DNA of 64,000 nucleotides from DATIRA01 sp963766505 (GTDB taxonomy: Bacteria; Pseudomonadota; Gammaproteobacteria; Steroidobacterales; Steroidobacteraceae): assembly GCA_963766505.1 (NCBI GenBank), contig CAVYAL010000001.1, positions 496,001 to 560,000 on the forward strand. The letters run 5' to 3'. Position numbers and translations under genes: made by a program. The notes under the pieces are model-generated. The model did not search any database. It saw only the letters and a list, made by a program, of their open reading frames with translations, and was not told the origin of the DNA. Positions 24,244 through 32,870 of this stretch are shown in pieces (position 1 is the first letter of the stretch; the number at the start of each line of letters is the position of its first letter).

Positions 24244-25278
24244 TCAGCTCTCGAAGAACCGCCACTCCGGCTTGTAGGCGAGCCCGAGGTTGACGATGCG
24301 CGCAATCAGCGCCTCGTAGCCGAGGCCGATGGTCTCGGCAGACTCGGCGAAGTCTTCGCCATAGGTCAGGTTCGGGTTGGCGTTGGCCTCCAGCACGAAG
24401 ACGCTGCCGTCCGCCCGCATCCGCAGGTCCATCCGTGCATAGCCGCTCATGTAGAGCGCGCGGAAGATGCGCTTCGCGATGCGGCTCAAGCGCTCGGACT
24501 GCGCGGCGCTGAGCCCGGTGGCCGGACCCGTCGAGATACCGTGCCTCGACTGGTAGCCGCGGTCCCACTTCACCTTGCGCGTAGCGATGCCCGACTGCAC
24601 CTCGGGCAGCGTGCCGAAGTTCATTTCCCAGACAGGCAAGGTAGTGAGCCGCTCGTTGCCCAGCACGCCGATGTAGAGCTCGCGCCCGTCGATGTATTCC
24701 TCGACCAGCGCATCGCTCTGAACCTGATCGTGGATGAACTCGACCCGCTCGCGCAGGCGCGCCATGTCCTCGACGACCGAGGCCTGCGAGATGCCCAGCG
24801 AGGCATCGTCGGTCGCCGACTTGACGAACAGTGGAAAGACGAGACGCCTGGGTTCCCTGAATCGCCGCCCGTAGGGGAACAGCTGGAAACGCGGCGTCGG
24901 GATGCGATGCGAGGAAAGCACCTGCTTGGTCAGCACCTTGTCCCGCGAGAGCATCATGCCGCGAGGATTGCAGCCGGTGTAGGGCTGACGCATCAGCTCG
25001 AGGTAGGCGACGATGTAGTGGTCGTAGGAGACGATTCCCGAGAATTCCTCGAGCAGGTTGAACACGACGTGTGGACGCCAGTCCCGGATCGCCTCGCGAA
25101 GTTCGGTCAGGCGGTCGCCCACGCCGATCACACGCACGTCGTGCCCCAGGTTGCACAGCGTCGAGTAGACGTTGTACTCCGTGCGGCACTCCTCGATGTC
25201 CGCCTCGCCGAAGCCGTAGAGATCGGTGGGGGGCACCAGCGACTCGTGCACCATCAGCAGTACGCGTTTGCGCCTCAT
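24244..25278 (-). CDS. ATP-grasp ligase (D-Ala-D-Ala ligase/RimK-like)
   Basis: This 344-residue carboxylate-amine/thiol ligase of the ATP-grasp fold has an N-terminal Rossmann-like part with NLLEEFSG near residue 74 and the central CNPRGMMLSRDKVLTK region as in Ddl proteins. It continues with FPLFVKSATDDASLGIS (ATP-binding lysine and loop), VEEYIDGRELYIGVLGN, and a C-terminal ARMDLRMRADGSVFVLEANANPNLT with the Mg-binding Glu and Asn. It should form an amide bond using an acyl-phosphate intermediate; the substrates are unknown. It is too divergent to call ddl. Its ATG at 25278 overlaps the stop of the zinc metallopeptidase gene (ATGA), so the two proteins are made together and presumably share a pathway. 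Confidence 0.83.
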   Translation of the reverse strand: MRRKRVLLMVHESLVPPTDLYGFGEADIEECRTEYNVYSTLCNLGHDVRVIGVGDRLTELREAIRDWRPHVVFNLLEEFSGIVSYDHYIVAYLELMRQPYTGCNPRGMMLSRDKVLTKQVLSSHRIPTPRFQLFPYGRRFREPRRLVFPLFVKSATDDASLGISQASVVEDMARLRERVEFIHDQVQSDALVEEYIDGRELYIGVLGNERLTTLPVWEMNFGTLPEVQSGIATRKVKWDRGYQSRHGISTGPATGLSAAQSERLSRIAKRIFRALYMSGYARMDLRMRADGSVFVLEANANPNLTYGEDFAESAETIGLGYEALIARIVNLGLAYKPEWRFFES

Positions 25279-26318
25279 AGCGCGTAGTTCTCCCGGTTGC
25301 GTCGCAGCAGGTCCAGCACGATGCGCTCGTGCAGACGGACCACCCGCCGCTTGTTGTCCCGGCGCGGCCCGCGCAGCACCAGGTCGAGCTGCCGTACGCG
25401 GCCAAGCACCATCTCTATCACGTGATCGACGGCGTACGGATGAAGCCGTGCACGCCGCACCAGCAGGCGCCGCAGCTGCGGCTCGATTTCGCGGATGAAG
25501 CGCCCGGCGGGGACGCCTGCCGGACGCGCCTCCCGCGTCGCGAAGGCACGGCGCAGCCAGGCGTCGTAGCGACGGTCGAACTGCCGGTAGCGTGCAGCCT
25601 TGCGCCGGTAGTGCTCGGCCAGCGTACGGCGGTTGTCCGACACCGCCTCGACCCGCGTCCGGTCCCGCCTCGCGGGCGCACGTCCCGCGACCTCGTCCAT
25701 CAGACGGTCCACGTACTCGAGCTTCGCGAGCGCCGGCCATCCCTCGTAGTCACGCCGCCAGCGTGCCCTCGGCTGCAGCCAGACCGCGAACGTCTCCGCG
25801 AAATCCTCGGTCGGGTGGCTCTGTGCGTACCAGTGTCCGAGGTGCAGCACGTGCCGCCGGCTGCTCGGCCGCGGCGAATAGTCGTGCGGGTACGGCTTCG
25901 AGGACTTGCCGAAGACCCGCCGCCACTCGGCGCGTCTCCTGAGACCGTAGGCGGTGTCGAGCGCATGCCCGGCCTCGTGGCGCAGGATGCGCATCAGCCA
26001 CTTGCGGCTGCCGCCTTCCGCCTCGCCCATGAAGCGCCGCTCGAGCCGCTTCAGGCGCGGATGCGCGAGATAGAACGGCACGGCGATGCCAGGCACGCCG
26101 TCCGGGGAAAACCACTCCTCGGCAAACCAGACGTGGGGTCGGAACCGGATGCCGCGGCGTGCGAGCTCGGCGTACAGGCGCTCGACCTCGGGCCAGATCG
26201 AGCTTTCCTCGGGCCGCAGCCCGAGCGCGCTGAATCGCATCCGCAGCAATTCCTCGTCCGCGAGGTTCTCCCATCGCGGTCGCCCCGGCCCGGCGGCGGT
26301 GCTGCGCTTCGTCCCCAT
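25275..26318 (-). CDS. Putative zinc-binding metallopeptidase
   Basis: This 347-residue protein has the zinc motif HEAGH in RILRHEAGHALDTAYG near residue 110, followed about 60 residues later by PTEDFAETFAVW, which supplies a glutamate ligand as in gluzincin-type enzymes. The rest is rich in Arg and aromatic residues, with a C-terminal helical, basic region of about 100 residues. There is no signal peptide, so it is probably cytoplasmic. It resembles bacterial proteins annotated only as putative zinc-binding metallopeptidase. It is translationally coupled to the downstream ATP-grasp ligase and divergent from the RetSat-like gene (39 bases between starts). One reading is a pair that makes and trims, or activates, a peptide-like product; this is inference. 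Confidence 0.78.
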   Translation of the reverse strand: MGTKRSTAAGPGRPRWENLADEELLRMRFSALGLRPEESSIWPEVERLYAELARRGIRFRPHVWFAEEWFSPDGVPGIAVPFYLAHPRLKRLERRFMGEAEGGSRKWLMRILRHEAGHALDTAYGLRRRAEWRRVFGKSSKPYPHDYSPRPSSRRHVLHLGHWYAQSHPTEDFAETFAVWLQPRARWRRDYEGWPALAKLEYVDRLMDEVAGRAPARRDRTRVEAVSDNRRTLAEHYRRKAARYRQFDRRYDAWLRRAFATREARPAGVPAGRFIREIEPQLRRLLVRRARLHPYAVDHVIEMVLGRVRQLDLVLRGPRRDNKRRVVRLHERIVLDLLRRNRENYAL

Positions 26319-26357
26319 CTCCGCGGATGGTACCGTAGGGCGCACAGAGGTCCATGC

Positions 26358-27977
26358 ATGGCGAAACTCGAACCCAGCAAGCTCCGGACAGGCCGTCGCT
26401 ACCGTCCATCGCGACTCGACGGACCCTACGACGCACTGGTCATCGGCTCGGGCATCGGCGGGCTCACCAGCGCGGCACTGCTCGCCGAACTCGGCTGGCG
26501 CGTTGCGGTGCTCGAGCAGCACTACACGGCCGGCGGCTCCACTCACAGCTACGAGCGCCGCGGCTATGAATGGGACGTCGGGGTCCACTACATCGGCGAC
26601 ATGGGTGCGGCGACGACCAGCCGCCGGCTGATGGATTTCCTGACCGAGGGAAACCTGCGCTGGGCCCCGATGGCCGAGCGCTACGACCGCTTCTACATCG
26701 GCGAGAACACCTACGAGGCCGTCGCGGGGCGGGAAGCCTTCCGGGAAAACCTGCTCGGCTACTTCCCGGCCGAGCGGACCGCGATAGATCGCTACCTGGA
26801 GCTGCTGGGCGAGGCGTCCCGCGCGATGCGGACCATGATGCTGGCGCGCACGATGCCACCCTGGCAGGCGGCCATCGCAGGGCCGCTGCTGCGCCGCCGC
26901 CTGCCTGGATTCTTCGGGCAGACGACCTGGGAGGTCCTGACGGAACTCACCGGAGACCGCGAGCTGATCGCGGTGCTGACCGGACAGTGGGGCGATCTCG
27001 GACTGCCGCCGAAGCGGTCCGCGTTCGTGATGCAGGCTCTGATCGCAAAGCACTACATGCACGGCGGCTTCTACCCGGTCGGGGGCGCATGGCGCATGGC
27101 CGACACGATGCTGCCCCGGATCCGCCGCAACGGCGGCGAGGTGTTTACCTACGCACGGGTCGAGGAAATCCTGCTGCGCGATGGCCACGCGCGCGGCGTA
27201 CGCATGGCGGACGGCCACGAGATCGAGTCGCCCTGCGTCGTCTCTGATGCCGGCGTGATCAACACGCTCACCTCTCTCGTGCCTGGGGAGGTCTCCCGCG
27301 CTCACGGCTACGAGGAGCTGCTCGACCGGGTGGGTCCAAGCATCGGGCACCTGGGCGTGTACATCGGTCTCGAGGGTAGCGCCGCCGAGCTCGGGCTGCC
27401 GCGCACCAATTACTGGATCTACCCGGACAACGACTACGACGGCGCGGTCGACCGCTTCGTCGCGGACCCCTCGGGCCCCTTTCCGGTCGTATACATCTCC
27501 TTCCCGTCGGCGAAGGATCCCGACTTCGAGAGGCGGCATCCTGGGCGCTCCACGATCGAGATCGTCGCGCCCGCCCCGTACTCGCTGTTCGAGCGCTGGG
27601 CCGGCACCACCTGGGGCAAGCGGGGAGACGACTACGAAGCGCTGAAGACTCAGCTCGGTGAACGACTGCTCGAGCATCTCTACCAGAAGCTGCCGCAACT
27701 GCGCGGTCGGGTGGACTACTGGGAGGTGTCGACGCCGCTCTCGATGCAGTGGTTCTGCGGCTGGAACCGTGGCGAGCTCTACGGGCTCGATCACGATCCC
27801 GCCCGCTTCGGACAGCAGTGGCTGCGGCCGCGTACCAGGATCCCGGGCCTCTGGCTCACCGGCCAGGACATCATGTCCTGCGGCGTCGCCGGCGCGATGA
27901 TGGGTGGCATGGCGAGCGCGACGGCCATCGCCGGCGCGCGGCGCATGATGCCGCTGATGAAGCGGGTCTTCGGCTGA
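26358..27977 (+). CDS. FAD-dependent desaturase/saturase of the CrtI/RetSat type
   Basis: This 539-residue flavoprotein has an N-terminal FAD motif ALVIGSGIGGLTSAALLAEL at about residues 26-45, then VLEQHYTAGGSTHSYERRGYEWDVGVHYIG, which is the signature of carotenoid desaturases and all-trans-retinol 13,14-reductases. The C-terminal motif GLWLTGQDIMSCGVAGAMMGG closes the FAD site. The closest style is RetSat-like rather than phytoene desaturase, and no other carotenoid gene (crtB, crtE) lies in the window, so the polyene or lipid substrate is unknown. The ATG at 26358 has AGAGG seven bases upstream. It is convergent with the phosphoribulokinase gene, 18 bases away. Confidence 0.82.
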   Translation: MAKLEPSKLRTGRRYRPSRLDGPYDALVIGSGIGGLTSAALLAELGWRVAVLEQHYTAGGSTHSYERRGYEWDVGVHYIGDMGAATTSRRLMDFLTEGNLRWAPMAERYDRFYIGENTYEAVAGREAFRENLLGYFPAERTAIDRYLELLGEASRAMRTMMLARTMPPWQAAIAGPLLRRRLPGFFGQTTWEVLTELTGDRELIAVLTGQWGDLGLPPKRSAFVMQALIAKHYMHGGFYPVGGAWRMADTMLPRIRRNGGEVFTYARVEEILLRDGHARGVRMADGHEIESPCVVSDAGVINTLTSLVPGEVSRAHGYEELLDRVGPSIGHLGVYIGLEGSAAELGLPRTNYWIYPDNDYDGAVDRFVADPSGPFPVVYISFPSAKDPDFERRHPGRSTIEIVAPAPYSLFERWAGTTWGKRGDDYEALKTQLGERLLEHLYQKLPQLRGRVDYWEVSTPLSMQWFCGWNRGELYGLDHDPARFGQQWLRPRTRIPGLWLTGQDIMSCGVAGAMMGGMASATAIAGARRMMPLMKRVFG

Positions 27978-27995
27978 AGCCCGGCGCCCGCGAGC

Positions 27996-28871
27996 TCAGT
28001 AGGCGCGCTTCTTGGTGTCCATCAGCCGCAGGATCAGCGGCGTCAGGATGATCTGCATCGCGAGCGGAAGCTTTCCGCCGGGCACCACCAGCGTGTTCGG
28101 CCGCGACATGAACGAGTCGTGGATCATCGACAGCAGGTACGGGAAGTCTATGCCCTTCGGATTCGCGAAACGGATGATCAGGAAGCTCTCGTCTGCGCTC
28201 GGGATGTCCTTGGCGATGAACGGGTTGCTCGTGTCCACCGTGGGTACGCGCTGGAAGTTGATGTGCGTGTGCGAGAACTGCGGGCAGATGTAGTTGATGT
28301 AGTCCGGCATGCGTCGCAGGATCGTGTCCACGACCGCCTCGGTCGAGTAGCCGCGCCGGCTGCGGTCCCGGTGCAGCTTCTGGATCCACTCGAGGTTGAT
28401 GATCGGCACCACGCCGACCAGCAGGTCCGCGTAGCGCGCGACATCACAGCCGGGCGTCTTCACGGCGCCGTGCAGCCCCTCGTAGAACAGCAGGTCGGAG
28501 CCTTCGCCGATGTCCTCCCAGGCCGTGAACGTGCCGGGGTCGCTGCCGTACTTGGCGGCCTCCTCTGCATCGTGGACATAGCGCCGCGAGCGTCCCTTGC
28601 CGCTCAGCGAATAGCTGCGGAACAGTTCCTCGAGCTCGTCGAACAGGTTCGACTCCGGGCCGAAGTGGCTGTAGTTCTTGTCGCCCGCCTCCTCCGCCTC
28701 CTTCATCTTCTGGCGCATCGCGGCGCGGTCATAGCGGTGGAAGGCGTCGCCCTCGACGATGGCCGCATCGATCTTTTCGCGCCGGAAGATCCACTCGAAC
28801 GTCGACTTGACCGTGCTGGTACCGGCGCCGGAGGAGCCGGTCACTGCGATGATGGGGTGTCGCGCCGACAT
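27996..28871 (-). CDS. cbbP: Phosphoribulokinase
   Basis: It phosphorylates ribulose-5-phosphate to ribulose-1,5-bisphosphate, the RuBisCO substrate, in the cytoplasm. The 291 residues match the short proteobacterial class rather than the longer cyanobacterial or plant class. A P-loop GSSGAGTST sits at about residues 12-20, followed by EGDAFHRYDR with the catalytic Asp and substrate-binding basic residues, and LLFYEGLHGA near 127. It is the last gene of the leftward cbb operon, 21 bases after the fructose bisphosphatase gene. The ATG at 28871 follows AGGGAGC, a usable ribosome binding site. Confidence 0.96.
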   Translation of the reverse strand: MSARHPIIAVTGSSGAGTSTVKSTFEWIFRREKIDAAIVEGDAFHRYDRAAMRQKMKEAEEAGDKNYSHFGPESNLFDELEELFRSYSLSGKGRSRRYVHDAEEAAKYGSDPGTFTAWEDIGEGSDLLFYEGLHGAVKTPGCDVARYADLLVGVVPIINLEWIQKLHRDRSRRGYSTEAVVDTILRRMPDYINYICPQFSHTHINFQRVPTVDTSNPFIAKDIPSADESFLIIRFANPKGIDFPYLLSMIHDSFMSRPNTLVVPGGKLPLAMQIILTPLILRLMDTKKRAY

Positions 28872-28892
28872 GGCTGCTCCCTGTTGTCGTAC

Positions 28893-29954
28893 TCAGGCGT
28901 TGGAGAAGAGTGACCGCTCGCCGAACAGCGGCGACTTGTACGGCTGATCCTCGCCGCGGTCGTATTCCTCGTGGTAGCGCTGCACGCGCTCCACCTCGAC
29001 CCGGGAACCCATGATGGCCGGGACCCTCTGGTGCAGCGCATCCGGCACGACCTCGAGCAACCGGCCACGACCGGTCGAGGCCATGCCGCCCGCCTGCTCG
29101 ATCAGCATCGCGAGCGGGGCCGCCTCGAACAGCAGCCGCAGGCGACCGCTGCGGTGGTCTTCGCGCTCGTCGCGCGGGAACAGGTAGATGCCGCTGCGCA
29201 TCAGGATGCGATGCACGTCCGCGACCATCGACGCCGCCCAGCGCGTGTTGAAGTCGCGCCCGCGGGGCCCGTCGCGGCCGGCCTTGCACTCGTCCACGTA
29301 TCTGCAGATCGGCGGTTCCCAGAATCGACGGTTCGAGGCATTGATGAAGTACTCGGACGTCTCCTCGGGCACTTTGATGTCGGGATGCGTCAGCACGAAA
29401 TTGCCGATCTCGCGATCCAGTGTGAAGCCGTGCGTGCCCTGGCCGACCGACAGCACGACCTGGGTCGAAGGTCCGTAGATCGCGTAGCCGGCTGCGAGCT
29501 GCCGGGTGCCGCTCTGGAACATAGCAGCGGTGTCGCGGGCCGTCTCCGGCAGGGCCAGCACCGAGAAGATCGAGCCGAGCGAAACGTTGACGTCGAGGTG
29601 CTGCGAGCCCTCGAGCGGGTCGAACACCAGCGCCAGGTGCCCCTCGCCTTCGACGAAACGCGGTTCACCCGACTCCTCCGAGGCGATTGCGCCGACCAGC
29701 CCGCTCCACTCCACGCCACGGGCGAAGTACTCGTCCGCCAGCGCAATGATGTCCCGGCCACTCTCGCGGCTGACCTCCTCCGTGCCGGCCAGGCTCGACA
29801 GCCCCACGAGCCTGCCCTTGCCGAGCGCCACGGAAACCGCCTTGATGACAGCCGCAACGTCCACCAGCAGCGCCGCGAGCTCGCGACCCTGCCGTCCCTC
29901 GGGGACCTGCTGTATCAGGAACTTGGAGATCGTGGTGTATCCAGGGCTCAGCAT
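28893..29954 (-). CDS. cbbF: Class I fructose-1,6-bisphosphatase
   Basis: It hydrolyses fructose-1,6-bisphosphate (and, in the Calvin cycle, possibly sedoheptulose-1,7-bisphosphate). It has 353 residues, the class I length. Metal and substrate signatures are IASEESGE near residue 90 and VFDPLEGSQHLDVNVSLGSIFSV near 110, then YLFPRDER and EQAGGMASTGRG. The usual DPLDGSSNID block reads DPLEGSQHLD, a conservative variation. The start overlaps cbbX by seven bases. Placement between cbbX and cbbP makes a Calvin-cycle role secure; bifunctional FBP/SBP activity is inference. Confidence 0.93.
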   Translation of the reverse strand: MLSPGYTTISKFLIQQVPEGRQGRELAALLVDVAAVIKAVSVALGKGRLVGLSSLAGTEEVSRESGRDIIALADEYFARGVEWSGLVGAIASEESGEPRFVEGEGHLALVFDPLEGSQHLDVNVSLGSIFSVLALPETARDTAAMFQSGTRQLAAGYAIYGPSTQVVLSVGQGTHGFTLDREIGNFVLTHPDIKVPEETSEYFINASNRRFWEPPICRYVDECKAGRDGPRGRDFNTRWAASMVADVHRILMRSGIYLFPRDEREDHRSGRLRLLFEAAPLAMLIEQAGGMASTGRGRLLEVVPDALHQRVPAIMGSRVEVERVQRYHEEYDRGEDQPYKSPLFGERSLFSNA

Positions 29955-30847
29955 GCGGCCTCCTTGGGCCCATCCGGCTCGGCAGCCGCCGCAAACACGC
30001 GGCTGGCGCGGAAATCCTCGGCCTCGAGCGTCACCAGCATGTCCGAGTCCACGCTGCCCGCCTGCACGAGCCGGCGCGCCTGCCTCAGCCGCGCCCGGTC
30101 GATGGCGTTTCGCACCGAGCGCGCGTTGGCGAAGTGCGGTTGCTCGCGCCGCAGGCGCAGATACTCGCCCACGGTTTCGCGCGCGGAATCCGAAAGCCTG
30201 AGGCCGAGCCCGCCCACCATGATTCCCGCGATCGCCTGCAGCTCCTCGACGCTGTAGTCGGGAAAATCGATGTGGTGAGCCACGCGGGATGCGAGCCCCG
30301 GGTTGCTCTGGAAGAACGTGTCCATCCGGTTCTTGTACCCGGCGAAGATCACCACGAGATCCTCGCGCTGGTTCTCCATGACCTGCAGCAGGATCTCGAT
30401 CGCTTCCTGGCCGTAGTCACGCTCGTTCTCCGGGCGATACAGGTAGTAGGCCTCGTCTATGAACAGCACGCCGCCCATCGCGCGCTTCAGCACTTCCTTG
30501 GTCTTCGGGGCCGTGTGGCCGATGTACTGCCCGACCAGGTCGTCGCGGGTCACCGCGACCAGGTGGCCACGGCGGATGTAACCCAGCCGGTGCAGCAGCT
30601 CGGCCATGCGCATGGCCACCGTGGTCTTGCCGGTGCCCGGGTTGCCGGTGAAGCACATGTGCAGCGAGGGCTTCTCGCCTTCGACGCCGAGCTCTGCGCG
30701 GGCCTTGTCCACGACCAGCAGCGCCGCGATCTCGCGGATGCGGGTCTTGACGGGCACGAGGCCGATGAGCTCGCGATCGAGCTCATCGAGCACCTCGCTG
30801 ACGCCGGACTCGGCCAGCAGCGCGTTCAGGTCGATCTTGCCGCTCAT
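29948..30847 (-). CDS. cbbX: CbbX red-type RuBisCO activase
   Basis: This AAA+ ATPase remodels inhibited red-type RuBisCO by acting on the large-subunit C-terminus. It has 299 residues. Walker A is GNPGTGKTT at about residues 68-76, Walker B GVLFIDEAYYL near 123-133, and FAGYKNRMD and the arginine-rich sensor region follow. I chose ATG 30847 because GGAG sits seven bases upstream and this matches the usual CbbX length; a longer in-frame start at 30886 would overlap cbbS. Its presence identifies the RuBisCO as red type. It is 25 bases after cbbS and overlaps cbbF by seven bases. Confidence 0.95.
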   Translation of the reverse strand: MSGKIDLNALLAESGVSEVLDELDRELIGLVPVKTRIREIAALLVVDKARAELGVEGEKPSLHMCFTGNPGTGKTTVAMRMAELLHRLGYIRRGHLVAVTRDDLVGQYIGHTAPKTKEVLKRAMGGVLFIDEAYYLYRPENERDYGQEAIEILLQVMENQREDLVVIFAGYKNRMDTFFQSNPGLASRVAHHIDFPDYSVEELQAIAGIMVGGLGLRLSDSARETVGEYLRLRREQPHFANARSVRNAIDRARLRQARRLVQAGSVDSDMLVTLEAEDFRASRVFAAAAEPDGPKEAAC

Positions 30848-30872
30848 GCCCGGCTCCGCTCGGCCCCGGCTC

Positions 30873-31265
30873 TCAGGACCAGGCACGCTGCAGCTTGTAG
30901 TGGACCGTTCGGCCCGGGCCCTCCTCGCGCTCGAGACGGTAGCGCGCCTCCTCCTTCGGCCGGTGGACGATGAAGGACATCCGCATCGTCTCGAAGCCGC
31001 GCGTCGAGTCGAAGGCGTTGAGCTTGATGTAGGCGTCGGCGTGCACCTTGCGGCACTCCTTGAGCTCCATCAGCGCGCCGGCGGGGTCCTTCAGGTCGAA
31101 CATCGGCATGCCCCACATCTCCCACATCGTGTTGCGCGGGTGCGGGTCCTCGGTGTACTCGATCGACACGGCCCAGCCCTGCTCGAGCGCGTACTCGATC
31201 TGCTTGCCGATCTGCTCGTCCGTCAGGTCGGGCAGGAATGAAAACGTTCCCTGGGTGATCTTCAT
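30873..31265 (-). CDS. cbbS: RuBisCO small subunit, form IC
   Basis: It caps the large-subunit octamer of form I RuBisCO. The 130 residues start MKITQGTFSFLPDLTDEQI, the usual red-type opening, and include PRNTMWEMWGMPMFDLKDP near residue 47. The C-terminal extension after residue 110 (RLEREEGPGRTVHYKLQ) is the hairpin characteristic of red-type small subunits. GGAGG lies six bases before the ATG at 31265. It follows cbbL after ten bases, so the subunits are made from one message. Confidence 0.97.
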   Translation of the reverse strand: MKITQGTFSFLPDLTDEQIGKQIEYALEQGWAVSIEYTEDPHPRNTMWEMWGMPMFDLKDPAGALMELKECRKVHADAYIKLNAFDSTRGFETMRMSFIVHRPKEEARYRLEREEGPGRTVHYKLQRAWS

Positions 31266-31275
31266 CTGTTCCTCC

Positions 31276-32763
31276 TCAGGCCACGCTGGCCGTCGGCACG
31301 AAGTCCGAGGTGTCGGTGGAAGCGTAGTTGAACGTGACGTCCTTCCAGGTCTCGAGCGCAGCCTCGAGCGGACGGCAGTCCTTCGCGGCGGCCCTGAGGA
31401 TGTCGGGACCCTCGTTCTTGATGTCCCGGCCCTCGTTGCGCGCCAGCACCATCGCCTCGAGCGCGACGCGGTTCGCGGTGGCACCGGCATGGATGCCCAT
31501 CGGATGTCCGATCGTGCCGCCGCCGAACTGCAGCACCACGTCGTCGCCGAACAGGTCGAGCAACTGGTGCATCTGCCCGGCGTGGATGCCTCCCGAGGCG
31601 ACCGGCATCACCTTGCGCAGGCCCGCCCAGTCCTGGTCGAAGAACAGTCCCCTCGGCAGGTCCTGCTTCGTGTACGAGTCGCGGCAGACGTTGTAGTAAC
31701 CCTGCACCGTCAACGGATCGCCCTCGAGCTTGCCGACCGCGGTGCCCGCGTGCAGGTGATCGACGCCGGCGAGCCTGAGCCACTTCGCAATCACGCGGAA
31801 TGACACGCCGTGGTTCTTCTGCCGTGTATAGGTACCGTGCCCGGCGCGATGCATGTGCAGGACCATGTCGTTGTCGCGCGCCCAGTTCGACATGGACTGG
31901 ATCGCGGTCCAGCCGATGACGAGGTCCACCATCACGATCACCGAGCCGAGGTCCTTGGCGAAGTCGGCCCGCTTGTACATCTCCTCCATCGTGCCCGCGG
32001 TGACGTTCAGGTAATGGCCCTTGATCTCGCCGCTCACCGCCTGGGCCTTGTTCACGGCCTCCATGCAGAACAGGAAACGGTCCCGCCAGTGCATGAAGGG
32101 CTGCGAGTTGATGTTCTCGTCGTCCTTGGTGAAATCGAGTCCGCCCTTCAGCGCCTCGTAGACGACCCGGCCATAGTTCTTGCCCGAGAGTCCGAGCTTC
32201 GGCTTGACCGTGGCGCCGAGCAGCGGCCGCCCGTACTTGTCGAGCCGCTCACGTTCGACCACGATGCCGGTCGGCGGCCCACGGAAGGTCTTCACGTAGG
32301 CCACAGGGAAATGCATGTCCTCGAGCCGCGCGGCCTTCAGCGGCTTGAAGCTGAAGACGTTGCCGATCAGCGAAGCCGTCAGGTTCGCGATCGAGCCCTC
32401 CTCGAACAGGTCGAGGTCATAGGCGATCCAGGCGAAATACTGGCCCTCGATGCCGGGCACCGGCTGCACGTCGTAGGCCTTGGCCCGGTAGTTCTCGCAG
32501 GCCGTCAGCCGGTCGGTCCAGACGACCGTCCAGGTGGCCGTGGAGGACTCGCCGGCCACGGCTGCGGCCGCCTCCTGCGGATCCACGCCTTCCTGCGGCG
32601 TGATCCGGAACAGGCAGACGAGGTCGGTCGGCTTCGGTTCATAGCCCGGCACCCAGTAGCCCATTTCCTTGTACTTGAGCACGCCGGCCTGGTAGCGCTT
32701 CGACGTGTTCCCGGTCGCCGGACGCCCCGCCCTGGCACCGCTGGCGGCATCTGCCTTGGCCAT
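31276..32763 (-). CDS. cbbL: RuBisCO large subunit, form IC (red type)
   Basis: It is the catalytic subunit of ribulose-1,5-bisphosphate carboxylase/oxygenase. It has 495 residues. The lysine that becomes carbamylated is Lys213 in GGLDFTKDDENINSQPF; Lys187 and Lys189 lie in the active-site KPKLGLSG. HMHRAGHGTYTRQKNHG supplies the flexible loop and catalytic His region, and GTIGHPMG the phosphate site. Sequence style and the adjacent cbbX place it in form IC. The N-terminus is about ten residues longer than average and Ala/Gly-rich. The ATG at 32763 was chosen because AGAGGAG is eight bases before it; an ATG two codons upstream overlaps that site. It heads the leftward cbb operon, under divergent CbbR. 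Confidence 0.97.
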   Translation of the reverse strand: MAKADAASGARAGRPATGNTSKRYQAGVLKYKEMGYWVPGYEPKPTDLVCLFRITPQEGVDPQEAAAAVAGESSTATWTVVWTDRLTACENYRAKAYDVQPVPGIEGQYFAWIAYDLDLFEEGSIANLTASLIGNVFSFKPLKAARLEDMHFPVAYVKTFRGPPTGIVVERERLDKYGRPLLGATVKPKLGLSGKNYGRVVYEALKGGLDFTKDDENINSQPFMHWRDRFLFCMEAVNKAQAVSGEIKGHYLNVTAGTMEEMYKRADFAKDLGSVIVMVDLVIGWTAIQSMSNWARDNDMVLHMHRAGHGTYTRQKNHGVSFRVIAKWLRLAGVDHLHAGTAVGKLEGDPLTVQGYYNVCRDSYTKQDLPRGLFFDQDWAGLRKVMPVASGGIHAGQMHQLLDLFGDDVVLQFGGGTIGHPMGIHAGATANRVALEAMVLARNEGRDIKNEGPDILRAAAKDCRPLEAALETWKDVTFNYASTDTSDFVPTASVA

Positions 32764-32870
32764 GTTCATCTCCTCTGTCGCCGCGCCCACCGCGGTCACT
32801 TGTTTCACTTTATTTCCGCCAGTCGATAAAGGAAACTTAGTATTAATTCATATTTCGATAAGTTTTACTT
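32764..32870. promoter_or_regulatory. cbbL-cbbR divergent promoter with LysR-type operator
   Basis: This 107-base region is strikingly AT-rich at its cbbR end. AAACTTA (32833-32839) and TAAGTTT (32859-32865) form a 7-base inverted repeat with a 19-base spacer centred near ATTAAT, in keeping with LysR-type T-N11-A operators recognised by CbbR. The repeat abuts the cbbR start, so CbbR probably represses its own gene while activating cbbL about 75 bases away. Confidence 0.6.

Noticed and set aside
25279..25740. N-terminal extension of the ATP-grasp ligase
   Set aside because: The extra 154 residues are Ala/Arg/Gly-rich and opposite in style to the ligase; the ATG at 25278 overlapping the upstream stop is far better.
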